NCBI RefSeq assembly: GCF_004786035.1
Contig: NZ_CP035088.1
Span: 5,530,001 to 5,594,000 of the forward strand
DNA: 64,000 bases
Direction of reading: 5' to 3'
Source of the DNA: Pseudomonas viciae
Lineage (GTDB): Bacteria; Pseudomonadota; Gammaproteobacteria; Pseudomonadales; Pseudomonadaceae
The translations under genes and the position numbers were made by a program. The notes under the pieces were generated by a model, which was not told where the DNA came from, ran no database searches, and saw nothing but the letters and a program-made list of their open reading frames with translations. Of this stretch, positions 39,913-48,732 are shown in pieces (position 1 is the first letter of the stretch; the number at the start of each line of letters is the position of its first letter).

Positions 39913-41769
39913 TTAGAAGGTCACGCCGACGCTGAGCGCCAGGAAGTCGCGATCGTCCACAGTGCTGAAGTCGCCACCAAAGAAGTTGGTGTAGGCCAGG
40001 CTCGCGTTGTAAGTGTTCTGGTACTCCGCATCCAGCCCGAGGCTAACGGCCTTGCGGCCTTCTTCGAAGTTGCCGCCAGGGCCTGGCGAGTAGCCTTTGA
40101 CGTCATGGGACCAGGCCACGTTGGGCTTGAGGTTCACGCCAGCGAAGACGTCCGGGTATTCCCAGATGGCGCGAGCGCGGTAGCCCCATGAGGTGGCGGT
40201 GGTGAAGCCGTCGTTGTTGCAGTTGCTGTTCACACCGCTGCTGGTCTGGCCGCCACCTGCGGCGGTCGAAGCGTTGAGCGTGTTACAGAAACCATTGGGC
40301 AGTTCACCTGGACCGAACACTGGGTCACGGCCGTAGCGAGCCTCGGACCTGCTTTCCAGGCCTCCGACGTGAGTGACCCCAACCTCACCCACCAAGGTCA
40401 GACGGCTCGCGCCCATAACTTGATCGAGGAAGTGGGTAAAGGTGGTCTGGAACTGGGTGATTTCCTTGCGGCGATAGCCGTGCAGATCCTGACCTGGGGT
40501 GCCATCGAGCACCGAGGCATTACCAAAACCCGGGATCGGAGTAACACCTGCAAAGAGAATATCGGTGGTGCTCAACTGTACCGGCGCATTCGGCCGATAA
40601 CTCAGCTCGCCGCTCCAGGCCGTGCCGGTGGGCAAGGTGGTGGAGAAACTCAAGCCATAGAGCCGAATGTCTTCAGGGTATTCAACGAAGTAATTGGAGT
40701 TACCCGCCACGATCAGAGGACGCAATGCCGCCAATGGCCCCAACGGCATCGTATAAAACCCTGATGCCGCTCCCGTGGCGCTGAAAATCGGCGCCCGGCT
40801 ATGGTAATTCATGAAGTAGGCACCGAATTCGGTGTCCAGCGGCTCGAACATATATTTCAGGGATGCGCCCCATTGGCCGCTATCCCGGGCATCGCGGTCC
40901 GCGCCACGACGCACCAGTACGCCTTCATCGTTGACGTCGACCCCCCTTGCAGCCAATGCACCTAATGCAGGGGCCGAGAGCGCGGAGCGTTTATTCAGTA
41001 CACGCAGATTGTCATCGCACCCATCGGCAATAACATCCGGTTGGGAGAAGAACGTCCCGCAGTTATCGACAACAGTCTGGTCCCACTCCAACTGGTAGAA
41101 AGCTTCAGCCGACAAATTGTCGGTCAGGCTCTGGGACACATAGAACATGTTGACCGGGATCAAGCCCTCCTTGACCTCGGCACCAGGGCGACGGAATGCG
41201 GACACATCGACCGGGTTGATGGAGTTGATGCCGCCCTGGATGAAAGTACTTTCCCCCCAACTGACAACCTGTTTGCCCAGGCGGACCGAACCCGGCTGAT
41301 CGGCAATGGCGTAGTTGTGATAGACGAACGCATCGAGGATCTGCCCGCCGGAAGACTGGGCGCCTTCCTTGCGATTGTTGTCGCTGATGTCCTTGTACAG
41401 GCGGTGTTCGTCCTTGAGCTCAAAGTCATACCAGTACTTGCCGCGCACAAACACGCCGGTATCGCCGTACTTCAGTTCCAGGTCGTGGATGCCCTTGAAG
41501 ATCTTCGAGAAGGTTTCCCCGCGCTTGAAGTTCAAGTGGCCGTCATCGGAGGTCTGCGACAGCCCACGGCCGCCGTTGTTGACGCCGATCAGGTCTTTAT
41601 TGGCGTTGGCCGTGGACCAGCTCGCCCCCACCGACAGGGACGAGTCGAACTGGCCTTCGATTTCACCAATGTTGAAACTGACGCCGAATGCTGGGCCGGC
41701 GAGCGAAGAGGCAAGACTGACCGCCAAAGGCAGTTTTGCCCGGCGCCAGAACGTATTTGCTGAGGTCAT
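39913..41769 (-). CDS. DUF1302 predicted outer-membrane beta-barrel protein
   Basis: From ATG at 41769 the 618-residue protein starts with a signal peptide (RRAKLPLAVSLASSLAGPAFG) and continues FNIGEIEGQFDSSLSVGASWSTANANKDLIG, the DUF1302 N-terminal pattern. The rest has alternating aromatic beta-strand segments and ends in Phe (LSVGVTF), as outer-membrane barrels do. A GGAGTAG ribosome site precedes this ATG, so the longer frame to 41829 is rejected. With DUF1329 it probably imports or exports a hydrophobic compound. Porin-like or FadL-like behaviour is possible. Confidence 0.87.
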   Translation of the reverse strand: MTSANTFWRRAKLPLAVSLASSLAGPAFGVSFNIGEIEGQFDSSLSVGASWSTANANKDLIGVNNGGRGLSQTSDDGHLNFKRGETFSKIFKGIHDLELKYGDTGVFVRGKYWYDFELKDEHRLYKDISDNNRKEGAQSSGGQILDAFVYHNYAIADQPGSVRLGKQVVSWGESTFIQGGINSINPVDVSAFRRPGAEVKEGLIPVNMFYVSQSLTDNLSAEAFYQLEWDQTVVDNCGTFFSQPDVIADGCDDNLRVLNKRSALSAPALGALAARGVDVNDEGVLVRRGADRDARDSGQWGASLKYMFEPLDTEFGAYFMNYHSRAPIFSATGAASGFYTMPLGPLAALRPLIVAGNSNYFVEYPEDIRLYGLSFSTTLPTGTAWSGELSYRPNAPVQLSTTDILFAGVTPIPGFGNASVLDGTPGQDLHGYRRKEITQFQTTFTHFLDQVMGASRLTLVGEVGVTHVGGLESRSEARYGRDPVFGPGELPNGFCNTLNASTAAGGGQTSSGVNSNCNNDGFTTATSWGYRARAIWEYPDVFAGVNLKPNVAWSHDVKGYSPGPGGNFEEGRKAVSLGLDAEYQNTYNASLAYTNFFGGDFSTVDDRDFLALSVGVTF

Positions 41770-41991
41770 CGACGCTACTCCATGTGCTTTATTGTTATGG
41801 CAGACAGTATTTTCAAAGACCCTTTTCAACGGCTGGAAGCGGCATGCCCCACCCTCCGTTCAAAGTCGCAGCGCCCGTTTAGTACGTGCGTTCCGTTTTT
41901 GAAAATTCTTACGCGGACTATAGCCAGCAGGTAGTACGGCTTGATCCCTCTAAAGTGTGATTTATCGCCTCGACCACTCTGGAACAGTCCA

Positions 41992-42061
41992 TTGCCAGGC
42001 CGACAAGTGTCGGCACGGCAAGGATGGCTGAAATTTTCGGTTTGACAAGGCAAGCGCTTGC
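41992..42061. promoter_or_regulatory. Inverted repeats in the gap upstream of the DUF1302 gene
   Basis: The 333-bp gap between the ligase and DUF1302 holds a two-part hairpin, TTGCC-AGG-CCGAC-AAGT-GTCGG-CAC-GGCAA (41992-42021), and a perfect palindrome, GCAAGCGCTTGC (42050-42061). They may be operator sites for the DUF1302-DUF1329 unit or RNA structures. No clear -10/-35 pair was found. Confidence 0.4.
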
Positions 42062-42073
42062 TTGGTGCGGCTG

Positions 42074-42093
42074 CCGCGCCCTTTCGGGCGCGG
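42074..42093 (-). terminator. GC-rich hairpin after the acyl-CoA ligase, no T-tract
   Basis: Minus strand CCGCGCCC-GAAA-GGGCGCGG, 9 nt after the stop codon. It is very stable with a GAAA tetraloop, but the missing T-run means it may stall or protect RNA without fully terminating. Confidence 0.5.
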
Positions 42094-42102
42094 AAAAGGT
42101 GT

Positions 42103-43785
42103 TTAAAGCGTCGAGAGAAAGGTGCTGTTGTTGCTCTGCCATTCGGTGATGTCGACGCGGATGCGCTTCTTGTCGAGCTTGCCGACGCTGGTCTTGGGAA
42201 TTTCCGTAACAAGGGCGATCTGACTCGGGATCGCCCACTTGCTCAGGTGCCCCAGCTCGACGAACGGCTTGAGGTGTTCCTTGAGCTCGCGAGCCCCGAT
42301 CTGATGCCCTTCGCGAATCACCAGCAAGGCAAACGGTCGCTCGCCCCACTGCGGATCGGGAATGCCGACCACTGCTACTTCGCGTACCGCCGCGTGACGG
42401 CTGATGAGGTCTTCGAGGTCCAGGGAGGAGATCCATTCGCCACCGGTCTTGATCACGTCCTTGATGCGGTCGCGGATGTCGATGAAACCCATGTTGTCCA
42501 GCGTGGCGACGTCGCCGGTGTGCAGCCAGCCGCCGGCCCAGAGCTCGGCGCCCTTCTGCGGCTCGTTGAAATAGCCCTCGGTGAGCCACGGCGCACGCAG
42601 CACCAGTTCGCCCTGGGTCTCGCCATCGGCCGGCAGGAACCGTCCCTCGGCGTCGACAATCGCCGCCTCCACCAGCGGCCCCGGCACGCCGGCCTTGATC
42701 CGGTAGGTGGTGCGCTCGTCTTCGCTGCCGGCCATCAGTTCAGCGTTGAGGTGGGCGCAGGACACCAGCGGGCCGGTTTCCGACATGCCGTAGGCGGCGG
42801 TGAGCTGGATGCCCCGGGCCTTGGCTGCTTCGTACAGGCTGCGGTTCAGGGCGCTGCCACCGATGACGATTTTCCAGCCGCCGAAATCGGTGTCCTGGGC
42901 GCCCTTGGCGTTGAGGACCATTTGCAGGATGGTTGGCACGCAATGGGAGAAGGTGACCTTTTCCTTGCGCCACAGTTGCACCAGGAATTCCGGATCGTAG
43001 CGACCGGGGTAGACCTGCTTGAGCCCGAGCATGGTCGCCACGTAAGGCAAACCCCAGGCGTGGACGTGGAACATCGGCGTGATCGGCATGTACACGTCGT
43101 TGGTGCCCAGCAGCCGCACGCTGTCGATGGAGCCCATGATGGTCGCCACGCCCATGGTGTGCAGCACCAGTTGCCTATGGGTAAAGTACACGCCCTTGGG
43201 GTTGCCCGTGGTACCGGTGGTGTAGAACGTGGTGGCGACGGAGTTTTCGTCGAAATCCTGGAAGTCGTAGGTTGGGCTGGCGGCGGCCAGCAACTGCTCG
43301 TATTCACCCACCAGGTTCGGCAGGTCGGCGGTTTTTTCCGGCAGGTCGGTCAGCAGCAGGGTTTTCTGCACCGTGGTCAGGTGCCCGGCGATCGCCTGGT
43401 ACAAACCGACAAACTCGCTGTTGACCAGCACGAAGCGGTCCTCGGCGTGGTTCATGGTGTAGACGATCTGCTCCGGTGACAGACGCACATTGATGGTATG
43501 GATCACCGCGCCGATCATCGGGATCGCGAACATGCATTCCAGGTAACGATGGCTGTCCCAGTCCATCACCGCCACGGTATCACCGGCCTTGACCCCGGCC
43601 TCGGTCAGCACATTGGCCAGCCGGGCGACCCGTTCGATCAGCGTCGGATAGCTGTAGCGCAACTGGTCACGGTAGATGATCTCGCGGGTTTTCTCGTAAC
43701 GCGCCCCGGACATCAGCAGCCGCTTGATCAGCAGCGGGTATTGATAGGCACCTTCGGCTGGAGGAATAACGCGAGTCTGCAACAT
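42103..43785 (-). CDS. Fatty-acyl-CoA ligase (AlkK-like, AMP-forming)
   Basis: ANL-superfamily enzyme that activates a carboxylic acid to its CoA thioester through an acyl-AMP. The 560-residue protein has the AMP-binding loop [10 protein letters not shown] (189-198), [10 protein letters not shown] (A5), the hinge region [49 protein letters not shown], and the C-terminal catalytic Lys segment [13 protein letters not shown]. It resembles medium-chain AlkK-type enzymes. ATG at 43785 follows AGGGA. The neighbourhood suggests the acid may enter through the DUF1302/DUF1329 pair. Confidence 0.9.
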   Translation of the reverse strand: MLQTRVIPPAEGAYQYPLLIKRLLMSGARYEKTREIIYRDQLRYSYPTLIERVARLANVLTEAGVKAGDTVAVMDWDSHRYLECMFAIPMIGAVIHTINVRLSPEQIVYTMNHAEDRFVLVNSEFVGLYQAIAGHLTTVQKTLLLTDLPEKTADLPNLVGEYEQLLAAASPTYDFQDFDENSVATTFYTTGTTGNPKGVYFTHRQLVLHTMGVATIMGSIDSVRLLGTNDVYMPITPMFHVHAWGLPYVATMLGLKQVYPGRYDPEFLVQLWRKEKVTFSHCVPTILQMVLNAKGAQDTDFGGWKIVIGGSALNRSLYEAAKARGIQLTAAYGMSETGPLVSCAHLNAELMAGSEDERTTYRIKAGVPGPLVEAAIVDAEGRFLPADGETQGELVLRAPWLTEGYFNEPQKGAELWAGGWLHTGDVATLDNMGFIDIRDRIKDVIKTGGEWISSLDLEDLISRHAAVREVAVVGIPDPQWGERPFALLVIREGHQIGARELKEHLKPFVELGHLSKWAIPSQIALVTEIPKTSVGKLDKKRIRVDITEWQSNNSTFLSTL

Positions 43786-43929
43786 AAGAGTCCCTTTTCT
43801 GACTGCACGGTCTTGGCTGGAAGTAAGCACTCTAGAGTGCTTATACACGGATCAAATCAGCCAAAGGAATGATTTGATCCGCGTGCAAATACTAGCCTTG
43901 AGCCATCCACGGGCAGGGACCAGGGCCCG

Positions 43930-44559
43930 TCAATGCGTCTCGGTAAACGCCAGTTTCACGCCGATAGCGACCAGTACCGCGCCCATGGTCCGGTCGAACC
44001 AGTGGCCCATGCGGGCAAAGCCGGCGCGCACCCGCTGCTGGCTGAACAGCATGGCCACCAGGCAGAACCAGGCGGCCGTCGCGACCGCCAGGTACACGCC
44101 ATAACCGGCCTGGATCGCCAGAGGCGTGTGCGGATTGATCACCACGGTGAACAACGACAGGAAAAACAGCGTCGCCTTGGGGTTCAGGCCATTGGTGACG
44201 AAGCCCGAGGTGAACGCGCCGCGAGCAGTACGTTCGCCCGCCTCCTGGTGCAAGTTGTCTGCCGTTGGCTTGGCCGGTTGTGCGCGCAACGCCTTGAAGC
44301 CGATGTACAGCAGGTACGCGGCGGCGGCCCATTTCAAGGCGTTGAACAGCACGATCGACTGCGACACGATCAGGCCGATGCCCAGCAACGAATAGCCCAC
44401 GTGCAGGAAAATCGCCGTACCGACGCCCAGCGCCGTCCAGGTCCCGGCGCGCCGGCCATGGGTCACGCTTTCACGCACCACCACGGCGAAATCCGGCCCG
44501 GGGCTGGCAACGGCCAGCAGGTGAATCAGGGCGACGGTGAGGAATTCGGTGAGGTACAT
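43930..44559 (-). CDS. LysE/RhtB-family amino-acid exporter
   Basis: Inner-membrane efflux carrier of the LysE superfamily. The 209-residue protein has about six hydrophobic segments, the family start LTEFLTVALIHLLAVASPGPDFAVVVRES and GFVTNGLNPKATLFFLSLFTVVI. Substrate (homoserine, threonine, lysine or another amino acid) cannot be told. The frame to 44892 crosses a REP doublet; ATG at 44559 gives the family length. Confidence 0.9.
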   Translation of the reverse strand: MYLTEFLTVALIHLLAVASPGPDFAVVVRESVTHGRRAGTWTALGVGTAIFLHVGYSLLGIGLIVSQSIVLFNALKWAAAAYLLYIGFKALRAQPAKPTADNLHQEAGERTARGAFTSGFVTNGLNPKATLFFLSLFTVVINPHTPLAIQAGYGVYLAVATAAWFCLVAMLFSQQRVRAGFARMGHWFDRTMGAVLVAIGVKLAFTETH

Positions 44560-44597
44560 GGGGGCTCCAGGGAGGTACGCGTTGTTAAGTGAAAACG

Positions 44598-44694
44598 GTG
44601 GCGAGGGAGCTCGCTCCCGCTCGACTGCGCAGCAGTCGCTTGCCGTTTGTTGGGGCCTGCTTCGCAGGCCAGCGGGAGCAAGCTCCCTCGCCAC
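44598..44694. repeat. REP doublet (REPIN), GTGGCGAGG type
   Basis: GTGGCGAGGGAGCTCGCTCCCGCT and the inverse AGCGGGAGCAAGCTCCCTCGCCAC enclose a middle that has its own hairpin (GGCCTGCTTCGCAGGCC). It lies between divergent genes. Confidence 0.85.
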
Positions 44695-44776
44695 GGGGTT
44701 CGCCGCCATGGCAGCCAATGCATCTGATAGGCTCGCCACATTACGCCTTCGATTCTTCAGATAAAAGGTACAGCTG

Positions 44777-45742
44777 ATGACGAATACCGCCCGCGCAGTT
44801 TTCCTCGACCATCCCTCCCTGGACCTTGGCGACCTGGACCTGGCCCCGCTGCGCAACTGCTTCGGCGAACTGCAATTGTTTGATCGGACCACACCGGATC
44901 AGGTGGCCGAACGGCTCAAGGGCGCCACGGTGGCGATTACCAACAAGGCAGTGATCGATGCAGCGGCCATGGCCGCCAACCCCGAGCTGAAACTGATCCT
45001 GATCAGCGCCACCGGCACCAACAATGTCGACCTGGCCGCCGCCCGCCAACACGGCATCACGGTGTGCAATTGCCAGGGCTACGGCACGCCATCGGTGGCC
45101 CAGCACACGATCATGTTGCTGCTGAACCTGGCAACGCGCCTGGCCGACTATCAGAAAGCCGTGGGCGAAGGTCGTTGGCAACAGGCCTCTCAGTTCTGCC
45201 TGCTGGACTATCCGATTGTCGAGCTGGAAGGCAAAACCCTTGGCTTGCTGGGGCATGGCGAGCTGGGCAGCGCCGTCGCGCGATTGGCCGAAGCCTTTGG
45301 CATGCGCGTGCTGCTGGGGCAGGTTCCCGGGCGCCCTGCCCGCCCTGACCGCGTGCCACTGGATCAACTGTTGCCGCAAGTCGATGCCCTGACCCTGCAT
45401 TGCCCGCTCAACGAACACACCCGCCACTTCATCGGTGCCCGGGAACTGGCGCTGCTCAAACCCGGCGCCTTTGTGGTCAACACCGCCCGTGGCGGCCTGA
45501 TCGACGAACAGGCCCTGGCCGAGGCGCTGCGCAATGGCCACCTGGGCGGCGCAGCCACCGACGTGCTGAGTGTGGAGCCGCCGAGCCAGGGCAATCCGTT
45601 GCTGGCCGCCGACATTCCCCGGCTGATCGTCACGCCCCACAACGCCTGGGGCAGCCGCGAGGCGCGGCAACGGATCGTCGGGCAAATGAGCGAAAACGCC
45701 CAGGGCTTTTTCAGCGCTGCAGCGCGGCGGGTCGTCAGTTGA
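44777..45742 (+). CDS. D-2-hydroxyacid dehydrogenase (hydroxypyruvate reductase-like)
   Basis: NAD(P)-dependent dehydrogenase of the D-isomer family. The 321-residue protein has the Rossmann loop LGLLGHGELGSAVARLAEAFGM (near 154-175), the substrate-binding Arg in VVNTARGGLIDEQAL, the catalytic Glu in DVLSVEPPSQGNPL, and the catalytic His in VTPHNAWGS. The set TNKAVIDA...ISATGTNNVDLAAA is typical of glycerate dehydrogenase/hydroxypyruvate reductase (HprA type). Exact substrate is uncertain. Followed 33 bp later by rsmC. Confidence 0.88.
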   Translation: MTNTARAVFLDHPSLDLGDLDLAPLRNCFGELQLFDRTTPDQVAERLKGATVAITNKAVIDAAAMAANPELKLILISATGTNNVDLAAARQHGITVCNCQGYGTPSVAQHTIMLLLNLATRLADYQKAVGEGRWQQASQFCLLDYPIVELEGKTLGLLGHGELGSAVARLAEAFGMRVLLGQVPGRPARPDRVPLDQLLPQVDALTLHCPLNEHTRHFIGARELALLKPGAFVVNTARGGLIDEQALAEALRNGHLGGAATDVLSVEPPSQGNPLLAADIPRLIVTPHNAWGSREARQRIVGQMSENAQGFFSAAARRVVS

Positions 45743-45775
45743 TAAACTGCCGCACTTTTTTTCAAGGAGCAGACC

Positions 45776-46774
45776 ATGGATCCGCGCAGTGAAGTACTGC
45801 TTCGTCAGGCCGAGTTATTCCAAGGCTCGGTGTTACTGGCCGGCCTGCCCGCCGACGATCTGCTCGGCCGCCTGCCCGAAGCCCACGGTTGGTGCTGGCA
45901 CGCGGGCGATCAGGCGGCGCTGGACGCCCGCTTCCCCGAGCGCAGCCACTTTGGCGTGAACGTACCAGAGCGCGGGTTTGACACTGCCGTGGTGTTCCTG
46001 CCCAAGGCCAAGGACCTGACCGATTACATCCTCAATGCCGTGGCCGCGCGCCTGGCCGGGCGCGAGGTGTACCTGGTGGGAGAAAAGCGCAGCGGCATCG
46101 AAGGTGCGTCCAAGCAACTCAATCCATTGGGCAAGCCGCGCAAGCTCGACAGCGCACGGCATTGCCAGCTATGGCAGGTCACCGTTGCCCAAGCCCCCGA
46201 GGCCAAGCCGCTGGAAAGCCTGGCCCAGACCTACGAGTTGCCCCTGGCCGAAGGCCCGCTGAAGGTCATCAGCTTGCCGGGGGTGTTCAGCCACGGTCGC
46301 CTGGATCGCGGCAGTGCGCTGCTGCTCGAACACCTGGATAAACTGCCCAGCGGTCATTTGCTGGACTTCGGCTGCGGTGCCGGTGTGCTCGGGGCGGCGG
46401 TCAAGCGTCGCTATCCACACAACACCGTCACGCTGCTGGACGTGGATGCGTTCGCCGCCGCCAGCAGTCGCCTGACCCTGGCTGCCAACGGCCTGGAAGC
46501 CGAGGTACTGACCGGTGACGGGATCGACGCGGCACCGATGGGTTTGAGCGCGATCCTGAGTAACCCGCCGTTCCATGTCGGCGTGCACACCGATTACCAC
46601 GCCACGGAAAACCTGCTGCGAAAAGCAGCCAAACATCTGAAAAATGGTGGCGAACTGCGGCTGGTCGCGAACAGCTTCCTCAAGTACCAACCCTTGATCG
46701 AAGAGCATTTGGGTGTGTGCGCCATCAAGGCCGAAGGCCAGGGGTTTCGCATCTACCGGGCCAAGCGCGGCTGA
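45776..46774 (+). CDS. rsmC: 16S rRNA m2G1207 methyltransferase
   Basis: SAM-dependent enzyme that methylates N2 of G1207 in 16S rRNA. The 332-residue protein has a degenerate N-terminal methyltransferase-like domain (about 1-160) and an active C-terminal domain with [22 protein letters not shown] (SAM loop) and the target-base motif LSNPPFHVG. The two-domain length is normal for RsmC. ATG at 45776 follows AAGGAG. Confidence 0.93.
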   Translation: MDPRSEVLLRQAELFQGSVLLAGLPADDLLGRLPEAHGWCWHAGDQAALDARFPERSHFGVNVPERGFDTAVVFLPKAKDLTDYILNAVAARLAGREVYLVGEKRSGIEGASKQLNPLGKPRKLDSARHCQLWQVTVAQAPEAKPLESLAQTYELPLAEGPLKVISLPGVFSHGRLDRGSALLLEHLDKLPSGHLLDFGCGAGVLGAAVKRRYPHNTVTLLDVDAFAAASSRLTLAANGLEAEVLTGDGIDAAPMGLSAILSNPPFHVGVHTDYHATENLLRKAAKHLKNGGELRLVANSFLKYQPLIEEHLGVCAIKAEGQGFRIYRAKRG

Positions 46775-46829
46775 AGCAATTTTAAGAAACAGCACTTGCC
46801 CAATCGGATTTGCCTAGGCAGAATCCGCT

Positions 46830-47030
46830 CCGTCCTAGGGGAGTAGTCTCCCGCGAGCGCCATGCTCGCCCGGCATACGTCAACATACTTGGTCAGCAGA
46901 CCATGGCGTATGCGGCCCAAGCGTCCACGCAGATGGTCGCTGGGTTTGACAAGACCTATGACACGCACACCTTACCCGGGGCGGGAAGGCTGTACGTGTC
47001 ATAGCCGTGTCGACCCGCCCCTCTAGGAAT
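46830..47030 (+). promoter_or_regulatory. Manganese riboswitch (yybP-ykoY type) and expression platform
   Basis: Leader of a GDT1-family manganese exporter gene. It contains the conserved GGGGAGTAG (46838-46846), the GGCATACGTCAACATACTTGG segment and the GCAGACCATGGCGTATGC arm, features of the yybP-ykoY aptamer. Downstream are two 8-10 bp helices that interleave: CTATGACACG / CGTGTCATAG (46956-46965, 46995-47004) and GGGGCGGG / CCCGCCCC (46978-46985, 47014-47021). The second ends 2 nt before the CTAGGA ribosome site. Mn-dependent opening of translation is the likely mode. Confidence 0.88.
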
Positions 47031-47036
47031 CACCTG

Positions 47037-47621
47037 ATGCTGGACTCTTTCCTCGTACCTACCGCTATCGTTGCGCTGGCCGAAATCGGCGACAAGACGC
47101 AATTGCTCGCCCTCATCCTGGCGGCACGCTTTCGCAAACCCTGGCCGATCATCGCCGGCATCATTGCCGCAACGCTCGCCAACCATGCCGCCGCCGGGGC
47201 GGTGGGGGCCTGGGTCGGCAGTTTTTTCTCGGATGCGGTCCTGCACTGGATCCTGGCAGCGAGCTTCGCGGCCACGGCACTGTGGACCCTGGTCCCGGAC
47301 AAGCTGGACGATGAAGAAGCCAACACGGCGCGCAAGTTCGGCCCGTTTGTCACCACGCTGATTGCGTTTTTCCTGGCCGAAATCGGCGACAAGACGCAGA
47401 TCGCCACGGTGATGCTTGCCGCGCAATACCCGGAGTTGTGGCTGGTGATCATCGGCACCACCGTGGGCATGCTGATTGCCAACGTGCCGGTGGTACTGGC
47501 CGGCAATTTCGCCGCCGAAAAACTGCCCCTGACCCTTATCCGCCGCCTGGCCGCCTCGGCATTTTTCGTCCTGGCGATCGTGGCGGTGTACAAGGCGATG
47601 CAGAGTAGTGGGTGGGTTTGA
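47037..47621 (+). CDS. GDT1/TMEM165 family (UPF0016) manganese exporter
   Basis: Six-segment inner-membrane transporter. The 194-residue protein has the two inverted family motifs EIGDKTQLLALILAARF (near 14-30) and EIGDKTQIATVMLAAQY (near 115-131); the acidic residues in EIGDK form the ion site in this family. Bacterial relatives export Mn2+, and the manganese riboswitch upstream supports that here. ATG at 47037 follows TAGGA; the GTG at 47007 lies within the riboswitch platform and is rejected. Confidence 0.92.
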   Translation: MLDSFLVPTAIVALAEIGDKTQLLALILAARFRKPWPIIAGIIAATLANHAAAGAVGAWVGSFFSDAVLHWILAASFAATALWTLVPDKLDDEEANTARKFGPFVTTLIAFFLAEIGDKTQIATVMLAAQYPELWLVIIGTTVGMLIANVPVVLAGNFAAEKLPLTLIRRLAASAFFVLAIVAVYKAMQSSGWV

Positions 47622-47640
47622 TCCAGGCTCAGGAGGGCAA

Positions 47641-47672
47641 TTGTGGCGAGGGAGCAAGCTCCCTCGCCACAA
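47641..47672. repeat. REP palindrome between convergent genes
   Basis: TTGTGGCGAGGGAG-CAAG-CTCCCTCGCCACAA, a perfect 14-bp stem; may also end transcription. Confidence 0.85.
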
Positions 47673-47699
47673 AAAACAGCTTTTACTGCATAACGCTGG

Positions 47700-48515
47700 T
47701 TACTTCTTGGCCTGCTGATAAAGCGGCATCACCTTCGGAATCGCCGCCTGCAACGAGGCGATCCGGCTGCTCGACGAAGGGTGGGTGCTCATGAACTCTG
47801 GTGGCGCCCCCTCCGAGGCCTTGGCCATCTTGTTCCACAAGGTGATCGCCGCGTTCGGGTCGTAGCCGGCGCGGGCAGCCAGTTCAAGGCCGATCAGGTC
47901 GGCTTCGTTCTCGTTGCCGCGGCTGTTAGGCAGGGTCATGCCGTAGTTGGCGACAGTGTCGGCCAACGCCAGGCTGTCCTGGCCCAGGCCGAACAAGGCA
48001 CCAGCGCCCTGCTTGGCCATCTCGATGCCGTAGGCCTTGGACATCGCTTCACGCCCGTGCTCGCGCAGGGCGTGGGCGATTTCATGGCCCATGATCGCGG
48101 CGATTTCAGCGTCGGTCAGTTTCAGTTGGTCGATCAAGCCGGTGTAGAACATGATCTTACCGCCGGGGCCGCAGTTGGCGTTGAGCTCGTCGCTCTTGAT
48201 CAGGTTCACTTCCCAATTCCATTGCGCCGAATCCGGGCGGAATATCGGGGCCTGGGCAATCAGTCGGTCAGCAATGACCTGGATACGCTTGGCATCGCTA
48301 CTGGTCTTGTCCAGCACGCCCTTGTCGCTCGCCTCGCCCATGGTCTTCTGATAGGACTGCGCATACATCTGGTTGACCTCAGCAGTCGACAACATGCTGA
48401 ACATGTACTGCTTGCGCTCCACGCCCACGGCTCCGCCACTGGTGGTGTTGACCGATTGGCAACCGGCGAGCAGCAACCCTGCGCTCAGTGCACTCACCAT
48501 CAAAATCTTGTTCAT
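47700..48515 (-). CDS. M48-family metalloprotease lipoprotein (LoiP/YggG-like)
   Basis: Zinc metalloprotease of the outer membrane's inner face. The 271-residue protein has a lipoprotein signal with lipid Cys19 (SAGLLLAGC), the zinc-binding HEIAH (144-148), the third-ligand region GNENEADLIGLELAARAGYDP, and the C-terminal STHPSSSSRIASLQ typical of M48 enzymes. ATG at 48515 follows GGGAGC; the frame to 48587 is rejected. Likely involved in envelope protein quality control, by analogy with LoiP. Confidence 0.9.
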   Translation of the reverse strand: MNKILMVSALSAGLLLAGCQSVNTTSGGAVGVERKQYMFSMLSTAEVNQMYAQSYQKTMGEASDKGVLDKTSSDAKRIQVIADRLIAQAPIFRPDSAQWNWEVNLIKSDELNANCGPGGKIMFYTGLIDQLKLTDAEIAAIMGHEIAHALREHGREAMSKAYGIEMAKQGAGALFGLGQDSLALADTVANYGMTLPNSRGNENEADLIGLELAARAGYDPNAAITLWNKMAKASEGAPPEFMSTHPSSSSRIASLQAAIPKVMPLYQQAKK

Positions 48516-48732
48516 TTTAGAAGCTCCCTGGAAACGTGGGCGTATCCTAGGCGGTGATTTGTATCCGCGCCAGATACACAGCAGCAACGAATTACATTTT
48601 TTTCATACAAACCCATCCAGTCCATTTACGACACTCACCCAGTCAAAACAGTCACCCGACGAATAGCGCCTCATGCCAGGCCACACAAACGCCGATACAT
48701 GCACCAGACGTCATCCTGCGTCCGGAGCCTTT

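Noticed and set aside
47007-47036. GTG start for the manganese exporter ten codons upstream
   Set aside because: It lies in the riboswitch platform and has no ribosome site, whereas ATG 47037 follows TAGGA.
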